A stretch of DNA of 64,000 nt, from assembly GCF_002368415.1 (NCBI RefSeq), contig NZ_AP018290.1, positions 7,245,717-7,309,716 of the forward strand. The letters run 5' to 3'. How positions within the stretch are numbered: the stretch's first letter is position 1; every line of letters begins with the position of its first letter. Positions 25,749 to 35,013 of the stretch are shown here, in pieces. The notes beneath the pieces are model-generated. The model was given only the letters and a program-made list of their open reading frames with translations, ran no database searches and was not told the DNA's origin. The stretch is from Calothrix sp. NIES-4105 (lineage in GTDB: Bacteria > Cyanobacteriota > Cyanobacteriia > Cyanobacteriales > Nostocaceae). The position numbers and the translations under genes are program-made.

Positions 25749-27104
25749 ATGGAAGCTTGGGAACCCAATCAACCAATACAAAACGGAAGATTCATTATTC
25801 AAAAAGTGCTTGGAGGTGGGGGCTTTGGTGTTACCTATAGTGCAACTGAATACCCTAGCGGTAAATTAGTTGTTATTAAAACCCTAAAACCCGAACAGCA
25901 AAGTCAACCAGATTTTAACAGACGACAGCTAAACTTTGTCAATGAAGGAATGCGTTTAGCCAAATGCAATCACCCGCATATTGTCAAAGCGCGCGAATTT
26001 ATCGACGAAGATGGACTTTTGGGGATGGTAATGGAATATGTTGATGGTTCGGATTTGGCATTTTACCTTAAATTCCGAGGAAAATTAAAGGAAACAGAAG
26101 CTTTATCTTACATTGACCAGGTTGGAAAAGCTTTGGAGTATGTCCACCAACAAGGATTATTCCATTTGGATGTCAAGCCCAATAATATCCTGTTACGCCG
26201 TGGTACAAAAGAAGCCGTACTAATTGATTTTGGCTTGGCACAGGAATTTACAACTGGTCAAGTAGGAATAGCAAGTGGTGGCACAGTAGGTTATGCACCT
26301 ATTGAACAACATGAAGGACAAGGCTTACTTGGTGATTATACTGATGTTTATGCTTTAGCTGCAACACTGTATACTTTACTAACAGATATAGTACCTGTTC
26401 AAGCGAGTTTTAGGAGGGTTGAACAATTACCGGCGCCAAAGCAATATAATCACAGAATTAGTAGCTATGTTAATGATGCTATTGTCAAGGGAATGGCATT
26501 GGAACCTCAAGATAGACCGCAAACTGTGCGGGAGTTTAGAGAGTTACTGGGTGTTATAACTGGCGCCAAATCAGTTACAAATGTTAACGAAATAAAAATC
26601 AATAGTTTTAACGCTCCTAAAGTTGTAACACCAGTCCAAAGTGAACCAAATGTTAATTATGCTGAATTAGAGAGTTTGTTAAAAACCCATAACTTGAGAC
26701 AAGCAGATCGTGAAACCTATCAACTGATGCTTCAAGCAGTTGAGCGTCAGACACAAGGTTGGATGAAAAGTCAGGAATTAAAGAACTTTCCTTGTACCGT
26801 TCTGAACAAGATTGACGAACTATGGAAATTGTACAGTAATGATAGATTTGGCTTTAGTGTTCAGCAGTGCATCTGGCGTAATATTAGTATTTCTTCTGGT
26901 AATCTTGCAACTTTTTATATGTTTTGTGAGCAAGTGGGCTGGCGAAGCAATAATGAATGGTTGAAGTATGATAACTTTACTTTTAGCTTAGACGCTCAAA
27001 AAGGTCACCTTCCTTCATTTGGATATGGTGTTCAGCCCTTCCATGAATGGCAACCTAGCTGGCAGGATTTTTTAGAACGCACTACTCTTTGTCTATCGCA
27101 ATAG
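25749..27104 (+). CDS. Serine/threonine kinase with C-terminal GUN4 domain
   Basis: Start MEAWEPNQPIQNGRF at ATG 25749 (an in-frame TTG lies 9 bases upstream). The kinase domain (residues about 15-285) has the glycine loop VLGGGGFGVTYSA, Lys in VVIKTLKP and the catalytic loop HLDVKPNNILL, in which Arg of HRD is replaced by Leu. The DFG motif IDFGLAQEF follows. Residues about 305-450 match the GUN4 domain (ELESLLKTHNLRQADRETYQ, then FPCTVLNKIDELWKLY, then RFGFSVQQCIW). GUN4 binds porphyrins such as Mg-protoporphyrin. First gene of a signalling cluster, all on the plus strand except the last. Confidence 0.85.
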   Translation: MEAWEPNQPIQNGRFIIQKVLGGGGFGVTYSATEYPSGKLVVIKTLKPEQQSQPDFNRRQLNFVNEGMRLAKCNHPHIVKAREFIDEDGLLGMVMEYVDGSDLAFYLKFRGKLKETEALSYIDQVGKALEYVHQQGLFHLDVKPNNILLRRGTKEAVLIDFGLAQEFTTGQVGIASGGTVGYAPIEQHEGQGLLGDYTDVYALAATLYTLLTDIVPVQASFRRVEQLPAPKQYNHRISSYVNDAIVKGMALEPQDRPQTVREFRELLGVITGAKSVTNVNEIKINSFNAPKVVTPVQSEPNVNYAELESLLKTHNLRQADRETYQLMLQAVERQTQGWMKSQELKNFPCTVLNKIDELWKLYSNDRFGFSVQQCIWRNISISSGNLATFYMFCEQVGWRSNNEWLKYDNFTFSLDAQKGHLPSFGYGVQPFHEWQPSWQDFLERTTLCLSQ

Positions 27105-27284
27105 GTATTCATAAAAATTAGTTTGAAGAGAAAGTAATCTAGTAGTTGCGCGCGCTCGCAAACTAATTATCTTGTGTATCAACGGTTCGATGTTGTTTGG
27201 GTTTTTAGAAATAGTTTTACTGGCTATGGTGCCGAATAATTAGTTAACTCCAATTCTTTATTATTAGGAAGATACCGTATCACC

Positions 27285-30047
27285 ATGAAAACCAATTTAT
27301 TTTTCGGTAGGCTGGTAACAACTTCAATAGCTTTAAGTAGCATTTTTATCATGAGTCAGCCTAATAATTCTGAGAATTACCGATTAGCAACTACTTCAAT
27401 AGAACACACTTCAAATCTACAGTCTAGTCAGGCTCAAAATAAAGCTTTATTATTACAAGCTAGCGTCAATCAGCCTGTAACAACTCCAGGAATATCTCTA
27501 GGTTGGGTAGGCAGTATTTTCTTATTAGCATCTGGAGCTATTGCCTATACCACAATAGCAAAAAAAGGAATTGTGGTAATTAAAAATGATGAAGTTGGAA
27601 TTGTGATCAAGAAATTTAACCTTAATCCCTTTTCCCCAAAACTTCAGGCAGGTCAAATAATAGCTTTGCAAGGAGAAGCTGGTTCCCAAGCAAAAGTACT
27701 TGTCCCTGGTTCGCATTGGGGTTATTTTCCTCAAATGTATACTGTTCGCAAGGAGAAAGTAATTCAAATTCTCCCAGATGAAATTGGACTAGTTGTAGCT
27801 AAAGATGGTGCTAATATACCATCGGGTCAACATTTCGGCAAGCCTGTTGAATGTAAAGACTTTCAGGATGCGGTTGCATTTATTAAAAATGGTGGTCAGA
27901 AGGGTAAGCAGCTAGCAATCCTACAATCTGGCACTTACCGAATTAACACTGAACTTTTTGAAATTACCAAGAAGCCAGCGATTCATATTTCTCCAGACGA
28001 AATTGGACTAGTTGTTGCCAAAGATGGTGCGAATATACCATCGGGACAACAGGGACAACTTTTCGGCAAGCCTGTTGAATGCAATGACTTTCAGGATGCA
28101 GGTGCGTTTATTAATAATGGCGGTCAGAAGGGCAAGCAGCTAGCAATCCTACAATCTGGTACTTACCGAATTAATACTGAACTTTTTGAAATTACTAAGA
28201 AGCCATCGATAAATATTCCCCCAGACAAAATTGGGCTAGTCGTTGCTAACGATGGCGCCACTATGCCGTTAGGACAACAGTTCGGGAAAGTAGTAGATTG
28301 CAATGACTTTCAGGATGCTCATGCATTTATTCAAAATGGAGGTCAGAAGGGTAAGCAGCTAGCAATCCTAAAACCTGGTGAGTACGAGATTAACACCGAT
28401 TTATTTACCGTTTACCTTGATTCAGTAATTAATATTCCTCAAGGAGAAATTGGATTAGTCGTTGCTAATGATGGCGCCAACAAACCAGAACAACAACAAC
28501 TCGGTAAAGTTGTAGATTGCAATAATTTTCAGGATGCCCATGCGTTTATTCAAAATGGCGGTCAAAAGGGTAGACAATTAGCAATTCTCACATCTGGAAT
28601 TTACCAGATTAATACTGATTTGTTTACTGTAATTACTAGTGCTAATGCTACCCAGTATGGCATGAAGCCTCATGATTTACAGGTATATACTATCGAAGCT
28701 GAAAAAATAGGTATTGTCACCACTTACGATGGTATCCCAATTCAATCTGATGAAATTGCTGGGGCGCCTGTTGCAGGTCATGACAACTTCCAAAATGGGC
28801 AAAAATTTATTGATGGAAACGGAAGCAGAGGTTTACAAGAAGAGATTTTGCCATCAGGGTCATGGAACATAAATCCTTGGTTTGCAAGGGTTGAGCAGGT
28901 AGAACTGACTGATGTTCCCGTTGGATCAGTTGGGGTTGTTATCTCCCAAGTTGGTAAATATTCTGAGAATAAGGATGGTGTTGTCGAACCTGGATATAGA
29001 GGAGTTTGGAATAAACCCCTTCGTCCTGGTAAGCACGTAATTAACACAAAAGTCATGGATGTGGAGATGGTGCCAACTCAACCGATAACATTAGACTGGT
29101 CGAACAAAGAAAAGCCATTTACAAACTACGATTCAAGTTTGAATGCGATAAAACTTTGCTCACTAGATGGTTCTTTTCATTTTCATGTAGAAGTAACGCA
29201 GGTTATTCGCGTACCAGAAGAAAAGGCGCCTACAATGATTTACCGTGTTGGTAAGAAAGATAGTAATTCGGCAAACAGTTCTATAAAAGCCTTAATTGTT
29301 AAAGTACTACAGCCAGCAGTTGAAAATTACTTCCGTGACTCTGCCCAAAATTCAGAAGCGCTAGACTTTCTTGAGCAACGTAATGACCAAGGAAGGCAAG
29401 CACATGACTTTATTAAATCAGCGCTCAAGGATTATGGTGTTGAAGCAGAAAAAACTTTAATTGGTGAGATTGACTTGCCGGATGATTTGCAACAGATTTT
29501 AACGGAGCGCAAAATTGCTTCAGAACAGCGCAAAACCATAGACGAGCAAAGCAAGACAGAAAAAGTACGTCAAGAACTTGCGCGCGAGATAGCGGAGACT
29601 GAAATTCAAGAAGATTTAATCAAAGCTCAAAAATCTGTAGAGATTGCTGAACGTGAAGCTATAGCACAAAGATACAGAAATGATGTTGAAATAGAACGAG
29701 TTCGAGAACTACGTCAAATAGAATTAATAGCTCTAGCGAACACTATTGATGTTATTGGTCGTGATGGTTGGGTAGATATTGAAAAACTGAAGGAGTTAGT
29801 CAAACTTAAACTTCCAGAAGTCTGGGTTAGCAATTCTCAGGATGGAGGTTCTGGATTAATCGATGCAGTAATGCCTCAAGTGTTACGAACTCTCAAAACT
29901 AGTACTATTGTTTCAAGTGACGTATCAACACAAACAAATAATACATTATCGACTTCATCTAGTTCCAATAATAGTTTACCTTTCTCACATCAAGTTAATA
30001 AAGCATTAGAGACTTCATCGCTATCAACGGTACTTCCTGAAGATTAA
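27285..30047 (+). CDS. SPFH/flotillin-like protein with tandem extracytoplasmic-type repeats
   Basis: A 920-residue protein. Two hydrophobic segments lie near the N terminus (about residues 8-25 and 70-88). Then come four similar units of about 70 residues beginning near residues 164, 235, 311 and 384 (core IGLVVAKDGANIPSG, then ECKDFQDAVAFIKNGGQKGK, then YRINTELFEI), with degenerate copies on either side. An SPFH/band-7 domain follows (about 545-730), then a charged coiled coil (REIAETEIQEDLIKAQKSVE) and a serine-rich tail. It should oligomerise at a membrane as flotillins do. It lies between two kinase genes, so scaffolding of signalling is a reasonable idea. Confidence 0.8.
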   Translation: MKTNLFFGRLVTTSIALSSIFIMSQPNNSENYRLATTSIEHTSNLQSSQAQNKALLLQASVNQPVTTPGISLGWVGSIFLLASGAIAYTTIAKKGIVVIKNDEVGIVIKKFNLNPFSPKLQAGQIIALQGEAGSQAKVLVPGSHWGYFPQMYTVRKEKVIQILPDEIGLVVAKDGANIPSGQHFGKPVECKDFQDAVAFIKNGGQKGKQLAILQSGTYRINTELFEITKKPAIHISPDEIGLVVAKDGANIPSGQQGQLFGKPVECNDFQDAGAFINNGGQKGKQLAILQSGTYRINTELFEITKKPSINIPPDKIGLVVANDGATMPLGQQFGKVVDCNDFQDAHAFIQNGGQKGKQLAILKPGEYEINTDLFTVYLDSVINIPQGEIGLVVANDGANKPEQQQLGKVVDCNNFQDAHAFIQNGGQKGRQLAILTSGIYQINTDLFTVITSANATQYGMKPHDLQVYTIEAEKIGIVTTYDGIPIQSDEIAGAPVAGHDNFQNGQKFIDGNGSRGLQEEILPSGSWNINPWFARVEQVELTDVPVGSVGVVISQVGKYSENKDGVVEPGYRGVWNKPLRPGKHVINTKVMDVEMVPTQPITLDWSNKEKPFTNYDSSLNAIKLCSLDGSFHFHVEVTQVIRVPEEKAPTMIYRVGKKDSNSANSSIKALIVKVLQPAVENYFRDSAQNSEALDFLEQRNDQGRQAHDFIKSALKDYGVEAEKTLIGEIDLPDDLQQILTERKIASEQRKTIDEQSKTEKVRQELAREIAETEIQEDLIKAQKSVEIAEREAIAQRYRNDVEIERVRELRQIELIALANTIDVIGRDGWVDIEKLKELVKLKLPEVWVSNSQDGGSGLIDAVMPQVLRTLKTSTIVSSDVSTQTNNTLSTSSSSNNSLPFSHQVNKALETSSLSTVLPED

Positions 30048-30063
30048 AGCTTATTATTTTGCC

Positions 30064-31485
30064 ATGCCAGCCAAAATTACCCTTACTGTCACCCAAGGCA
30101 AACTCCAAGGACGACAATTTATTTTTGACTCCCGCACTAGCTGTATTCTTGGTCGAAATGCAGATTGTAATCCAAAATTGCCTGATGATGAAGACCATCG
30201 CGCGATTTCCCGCTACCATTGTTTACTAGATATAAATCCCCCCGCTATCCGGGTGCGAGATTTTGGTAGTAGAAATGGCACTTACGTTAATAGCAAAAAA
30301 ATTGGACAGCGGCAAGTCGAACAAACTCCAGAAGAAGGCGCCAAGCTACAATTTCCTGAACACGACTTACAAGATGGAGACGAAATCAAACTGGGTAACA
30401 CTATTATCCAAGTTGGTATTGAACAAATTGGTATTGAAAGTGACCCATTGCATATAAGTATTACCAACTTTTTTCCAAGCACTATTGATGCAGACAATAC
30501 CTCAAAACAGCAACCAACACAACCGCTAAATTTTTTGAACAAGATTAAAGGCTTGTTAAAATTAGCTGAAAGTGGCGCCGATAACCTAATTGCAATTCGA
30601 GGTTATCAAATTGTTAAACTGCTAGGAAAAGGTGGATTTGGGGAGGTTTATTTAGCACGACACAATCAATCGGGTAAATATGTCGCACTGAAGATGATGT
30701 TACCATCTGTAGCTGCTGTTGGTGAGCAAGCTTGTAAAATGTTTCTCAGGGAGACGGAAAACACTAAGGCTTTACGCCATCCCAATGTAATAGAACTAAT
30801 AGATTATGGATACTCTGAAAACATTTTCTTTTTCACAATGGAGTATTGTAAGTGTGGTAATGTATTTGATTTCATGCAGCAACAGGGTGAACCACTATCT
30901 GTTGATATAGCGTTGGCGATTACTCTACAAATTCTCGATGGTTTGGAATATACCCACAACGCCGAAATTCCTTATGTCAAACTTGATGGTGGTGGGTTTG
31001 GTAAAGGTAGAGGTTTAGTTCACCGTGACCTTAAACCTAATAATATCTTCCTGGACTGGGTTGATGTTGATCAAAAATTTGTTGCCAAAGTCGGAGATTA
31101 TGGCTTATCTAAAGCATTCGATATAGCAGGTTTGAGCGGTCAAACGCTCTCTGGTACTAAAGCTGGTACTCCATTTTTTATGCCTCGACAGCAAGTACTT
31201 AACTTTAAATACACCCAACCAGATGTAGATATTTGGGCTACTGCTGCTTGTCTGTATTATATGCTCACTGCAAATTTTCCCCGCAATTTCACAGGCGCCG
31301 ATCCATTTTTAGCAGTGTTGCAAAATGACCCAGTGCCAATTAGAGCGCGAAATGCATCAATTCCACAACCTTTAGCAGAGGTAATTGATTTAGCGTTGGT
31401 GGAGAAGCCAGAAATTCACTTTAAAACAGCGATGGAGTTTAAGCAGGCGTTACTCTCGGTGTATTGTAATATATATAAAAGTTAA
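30064..31485 (+). CDS. FHA domain-serine/threonine kinase
   Basis: A 473-residue protein, 17 bases after the flotillin gene. The FHA domain (residues about 20-105: CILGRNADCNPKLPDDED, ISRYHCLLD, RDFGSRNGTYVN) recognises phosphothreonine. The kinase domain (about 175-470) has the loop LLGKGGFGEVYLAR, Lys in YVALKMM, and HRDLKPNNIF. The metal-binding motif is DYGLS in place of DFG. The HRD Arg is present, unlike in the GUN4 kinase. The FHA domain could bind the phosphorylated partner kinase or flotillin. Confidence 0.9.
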   Translation: MPAKITLTVTQGKLQGRQFIFDSRTSCILGRNADCNPKLPDDEDHRAISRYHCLLDINPPAIRVRDFGSRNGTYVNSKKIGQRQVEQTPEEGAKLQFPEHDLQDGDEIKLGNTIIQVGIEQIGIESDPLHISITNFFPSTIDADNTSKQQPTQPLNFLNKIKGLLKLAESGADNLIAIRGYQIVKLLGKGGFGEVYLARHNQSGKYVALKMMLPSVAAVGEQACKMFLRETENTKALRHPNVIELIDYGYSENIFFFTMEYCKCGNVFDFMQQQGEPLSVDIALAITLQILDGLEYTHNAEIPYVKLDGGGFGKGRGLVHRDLKPNNIFLDWVDVDQKFVAKVGDYGLSKAFDIAGLSGQTLSGTKAGTPFFMPRQQVLNFKYTQPDVDIWATAACLYYMLTANFPRNFTGADPFLAVLQNDPVPIRARNASIPQPLAEVIDLALVEKPEIHFKTAMEFKQALLSVYCNIYKS

Positions 31486-31488
31486 TAA

Positions 31489-32208
31489 CTAATCCAACAA
31501 TTTCACCTTTAAAGTATAACCTTGTCTCCCTTCGGTTTTGAGAAATTCAGGTTCACCAGAATCTGACTCCACCTTTCTACGAATTTCCCAAACTAGATGA
31601 GTCAGGTCATTATTACTGCGCTCAAAACTATCATCGTAAATCGCTTTTATTAACTCTTCACTACTGCACAGCGCTACAAGATTATTCACATGATTTTTGT
31701 TAGCCATATAATCAATAAGCTTTTTCGCTTGCGGGCGCAGGTTTACAGTCTCCCTATTACCATTTACCCGCCAGAGTCTTTGCTGACTAACACTATAAGC
31801 TAAATAAACATGCTGAAATTGCTCAACCGCGTCAGTTATAAAATTTTCAATATTTATGAAAGTTAGCTTCCAAAACACAGGATTCTCTGGTTCTAAAAGA
31901 TTATCCAGAATCTCAATTATATCATTATGTTTCAAACACAATCTACCATCTCTACGCACATCGATTTTTTCGCCTTCTCCTCGTTTGATAAAAGTTCCAT
32001 TTGCACTTGGTCTTTCATCCACTACCCACCAGCAATTATCATGATATTCAAGGACACAATGTTGTCGCGAAATTGTTCTTTTGGGGTTAGGAAGCACAAT
32101 ATCGTTATGAGGATCACGTCCTAATGTTAGGCGCTCCTTTTCTATTCTTATAGTATAGCTATCGCCTTGTGGTGGCTGAATTTCTAGCGAAGGATAACCT
32201 GAATACAT
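31489..32208 (-). CDS. FHA domain protein with OmpR-type winged helix
   Basis: A 239-residue protein convergent with the FHA kinase, 3 bases apart. The N-terminal FHA domain has TLGRDPHNDIVLPNPKRTIS, RQHCVLE and DERPSANGTFIKRG. The C-terminal part (about 145-239) matches an OmpR/PhoB-type winged helix (LRPQAKKLIDYMANKNHVNN, then VWEIRRKVES, ending KTEGRQGYTLKV). This FHA plus transcription-factor domain could couple kinase signalling to gene expression. No receiver domain is present. Confidence 0.8.
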   Translation of the reverse strand: MYSGYPSLEIQPPQGDSYTIRIEKERLTLGRDPHNDIVLPNPKRTISRQHCVLEYHDNCWWVVDERPSANGTFIKRGEGEKIDVRRDGRLCLKHNDIIEILDNLLEPENPVFWKLTFINIENFITDAVEQFQHVYLAYSVSQQRLWRVNGNRETVNLRPQAKKLIDYMANKNHVNNLVALCSSEELIKAIYDDSFERSNNDLTHLVWEIRRKVESDSGEPEFLKTEGRQGYTLKVKLLD

Positions 32209-32286
32209 GATTAGCTCCTAAATTAATAGAATACTTGTATTAGTTCTTGCAGGCGTAAGAGTATATATTTGTTTGTATCATAACTG

Positions 32287-32322
32287 ATCCCCCCTAGCCC
32301 CCCGCGTGTCAGGGGGGAACAA
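32287..32322. repeat. G-run palindromic repeat
   Basis: TCCCCCCTAGCCCCCCGCGT followed by GTCAGGGGGGAAC. A second copy continues to 32351 and is interrupted by the MITE at 32352. Same family as 12028. Confidence 0.7.
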
Positions 32323-32341
32323 GAGTTCTCCTCTTAGCCCC

Positions 32342-32540
32342 CCTTATCAAGCTACGGTGTACACACATCTTCTTATCCTTCTTGTATTTCCTCTTTGTGT
32401 ACGAGCGTGTCAAAGTGGTTTATCCCTTTAATGAACCACTGCATGTCACTGCATGTCACAAAGAAAGAAAGGAAAGTTAAGGTTTATTTCGTACTTAAAC
32501 AACTTTGAAGGATTTGTGTGTACACGGTAGCCTTATCAAG
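32342..32540. mobile_element. 179-bp MITE with 16-bp terminal inverted repeats and 10-bp target duplication
   Basis: The left end CTACGGTGTACACACA (32352-32367) and the right end TGTGTGTACACGGTAG (32515-32530) are inverted with one mismatch. CCTTATCAAG is duplicated on both sides (32342-32351, 32531-32540). The target was the G-run palindromic repeat, now split into CCCCCTTATCAAG and CCTTATCAAGGGGGG. No transposase. The stop codon of the methyltransferase gene lies inside this element. Confidence 0.8.
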
Positions 32541-33515
32541 GGGGGTTGGGGGGATCAACAGCGACGCCGTAGTATATCTAATTCCTAATTGTTGTAAGGT
32601 TTCCTCGTTTACTTTTGTTGTGTCTCCGGTTTCTGTGTTTCTAAACAATGCTGCGAAGGCGCCTGCTCCTAAACCTGACTGAGGAAACATTCTGTAGCAT
32701 GGCATCGTAGTTAAGTGTGACTGGTAGTCTTTTAAATGACTAACTTCGACTAGTTCATAAGTCGGGAATTTTTGTAGTAGCCATTCGCATACTTGTTCGT
32801 TTTCTTCGGGTGAGTAGGTGCAGGTTGTATATGCAAGATAACCTTGTGGCGCCACAATTTGTGCAGAGTTGGCGATAATACGTTTTTGGCGGTTGGCGTT
32901 TTTGTTAATATTGGTCGGATGGAAGCACCCTGGTACTTTTTCTCCTTTAGCAAGTAAAGATTGTCCGGAACATGGTGCATCGACTATTACTAAGTCACTT
33001 GATTTTGATATCGCTTCAGCAAAAATACTCGAATCACGATTTAATACAGCTACAGGAGTAACTTGACAGCGTTTGAAATTAGAAATTAACATTCCCAAAC
33101 GTTTACCAATCACTTCGTTGGCAATTAGTAACTTCGGTTGCAGAACTCTCCAGGCAAAGATGCTTTTTCCTCCTGGCGCCGCACACATATCAAATATCAA
33201 GTTAATTGGTTGATGAATTGCCAAAAAAATAGACGCGGCAAATACCGATGAAAAATCTAAACAGTAAAAATATCCTTGTTGGTGTAAAGGATGTTGACCT
33301 GGCTTTTGATTTAATTCTAACCTGTCTACAAAATCTGGTTGCCAATCAACAGGTTTCACTACACTCAAGTTAAAGTCACTTGGCTTATCTCGACACCAGA
33401 GAATGCTAGGGTTATACACCTGCGGATTAATTAAAGCATTAATAAATTCTTCTTGCTGCTGAGTATCTTGATACAGGCGCCGTGATAGTTTGAGTAATAA
33501 ATTAGATATTTCCAT
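32484..33515 (-). CDS. RsmB/NOP-family RNA (cytosine-5) methyltransferase
   Basis: A 343-residue SAM-dependent rRNA or tRNA m5C methyltransferase of the NOL1/NOP2/Sun family. The SAM-binding motif is DMCAAPGGKSIFAW, motif IV is DAPCSG, and the catalytic Cys lies in TCTYSPEENEQ. The core ends around RYTTASLL. The last 20 or so residues (IPPTPLDKATVYTQILQSCL, STK) are encoded by a G-run repeat and then by the MITE, which supplies the stop codon. The catalytic part is complete, so the enzyme is probably active with a replaced tail. Confidence 0.85.
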   Translation of the reverse strand: MEISNLLLKLSRRLYQDTQQQEEFINALINPQVYNPSILWCRDKPSDFNLSVVKPVDWQPDFVDRLELNQKPGQHPLHQQGYFYCLDFSSVFAASIFLAIHQPINLIFDMCAAPGGKSIFAWRVLQPKLLIANEVIGKRLGMLISNFKRCQVTPVAVLNRDSSIFAEAISKSSDLVIVDAPCSGQSLLAKGEKVPGCFHPTNINKNANRQKRIIANSAQIVAPQGYLAYTTCTYSPEENEQVCEWLLQKFPTYELVEVSHLKDYQSHLTTMPCYRMFPQSGLGAGAFAALFRNTETGDTTKVNEETLQQLGIRYTTASLLIPPTPLDKATVYTQILQSCLSTK

Positions 33516-33633
33516 AATAATATGTGTAAAAGCTATATAGATATTCGACCAACAATTAAACTGTCACATCATAACAAACCGTTAATAAACATAGCATCAT
33601 ACTAAAAAATACTATTTGCCCGCAATACTCGTC

Positions 33634-35013
33634 ATGTTACTAGATAATTTTCGCGCAAAATTACGCAAGGAAGCACAACTATGGCGCGATGCTGGCATAA
33701 TTAACGATGTACAGTACCAGCAACTTACCCAGTACAATCAAGCTAATCTAGAAGAGCCTGTAGTACTCCAACGCAACGCTAAAACTGCAACTGCTCTGTT
33801 AAGCATACTTATTGTTACTGTTGCAATTACTTTTTTCGCTGCGACCGAGCAAGCACTAACGCGAGAAATCAAAGTTTTGCTGCTACTCAGTTTATTGGCT
33901 GCATCAAATATTACTGGATTTTACTTGTGGCAGCAACCGATTAAAGCACAGTTAGAAGGCACAAAACCAGTAAGAAGGAAGCATACACTGGGACAGAGTT
34001 TACTGATTCTTAGCGCACTGCTGTTAGGTGTAAACTTATCTGTGGTAGCGCAATTGTTCCACATCAATCAGGCAAATTACGAATTGTTACTGTTGTGGGG
34101 TGCAGGTGTCACTCTAATGGCATACAGCTATAAAGAGCAGAAGCTGGCAATTTTTGGACTAGTTATTGTACTAGTTAGTTATCTGACTTCCTTAAGTGAA
34201 CTGCCATATCTCAATGATGTTAGCTGGTCAGTAATTATAGTAGAACACATGCCTCTGTTACTGTGGGTTGTGTTTGTACCACTGGCTATTTGGTGTAGGT
34301 CGCGCATTAGTTTTACTTTAACTGCAATTGCATTTACTCTAACCTTGCTGCTTAATATCAAGCCGCTACAATATCTCAACGCAACAAATAATTTTTCGTA
34401 CTTAGCTGCGTTTGCCTTCATACTCCCACCTGCTTTGCTGTGGAGTTATGATGATTTACTATTTCCCAAAGTTAGTAAACGTTACTTTCAACAAGTCGCG
34501 CGTAATCTTGCTTTGATATGTTTGTGGATATTTTTTTACATACTAGGATTTAAAAGCTACTGGCAGGCGCCTTCTTTAACACTTTCACATATAAACCCAG
34601 TAAACCTAGAGCTTCATACTTCTATCATCATTGATATTGCCTTTCTAAGTCTAATTGCGGTGATTCAATGGCTATTTATGATACAGCAAAAATTCAGTTG
34701 GAATAATCTAATAATTTTAACTGGGATTGCTATATGCGGATTGGCACCGTTTTTTTATTACCTCAATATTGATGTACCCAGTGCCCCAACTATACTATTC
34801 AACGCTCTTTTTATTATATTTGCCCTACTCTTAATACGTCATGCCCTTCACACACGCGAACATAAAGAATTTTGGGGTGGCATTTTAATGCTGACGCTAT
34901 TAATCGTAACTCGAATGTACGAGTACCAAACCGACTTACTACTAGCAAGCTTAATATTAACACTCTATTCAATTGCGGTGATAGGAACAGTTGTCGTGGT
35001 TCGTCAGAGATGA
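33634..35013 (+). CDS. DUF2157 multi-spanning membrane protein
   Basis: Start at ATG 33634 (MLLDNFRAKLRKEAQLWRDA); the upstream in-frame TTG gives an unlikely leader. A short cytosolic N terminus typical of DUF2157 (GIINDVQYQQLTQYNQANLE) is followed by about a dozen hydrophobic segments up to the C terminus. The stop TGA overlaps the ATG of the next gene (ATGA). DUF2157 proteins are usually paired with GDYXXLXY-domain proteins; the function of the pair is unknown. Confidence 0.8.
   Translation: MLLDNFRAKLRKEAQLWRDAGIINDVQYQQLTQYNQANLEEPVVLQRNAKTATALLSILIVTVAITFFAATEQALTREIKVLLLLSLLAASNITGFYLWQQPIKAQLEGTKPVRRKHTLGQSLLILSALLLGVNLSVVAQLFHINQANYELLLLWGAGVTLMAYSYKEQKLAIFGLVIVLVSYLTSLSELPYLNDVSWSVIIVEHMPLLLWVVFVPLAIWCRSRISFTLTAIAFTLTLLLNIKPLQYLNATNNFSYLAAFAFILPPALLWSYDDLLFPKVSKRYFQQVARNLALICLWIFFYILGFKSYWQAPSLTLSHINPVNLELHTSIIIDIAFLSLIAVIQWLFMIQQKFSWNNLIILTGIAICGLAPFFYYLNIDVPSAPTILFNALFIIFALLLIRHALHTREHKEFWGGILMLTLLIVTRMYEYQTDLLLASLILTLYSIAVIGTVVVVRQR

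Noticed and set aside
32287-32351. Intrinsic terminator of the FHA genes
   Set aside because: The G-run palindrome is part of an interspersed family with copies in non-terminal positions, so the role is not specific.
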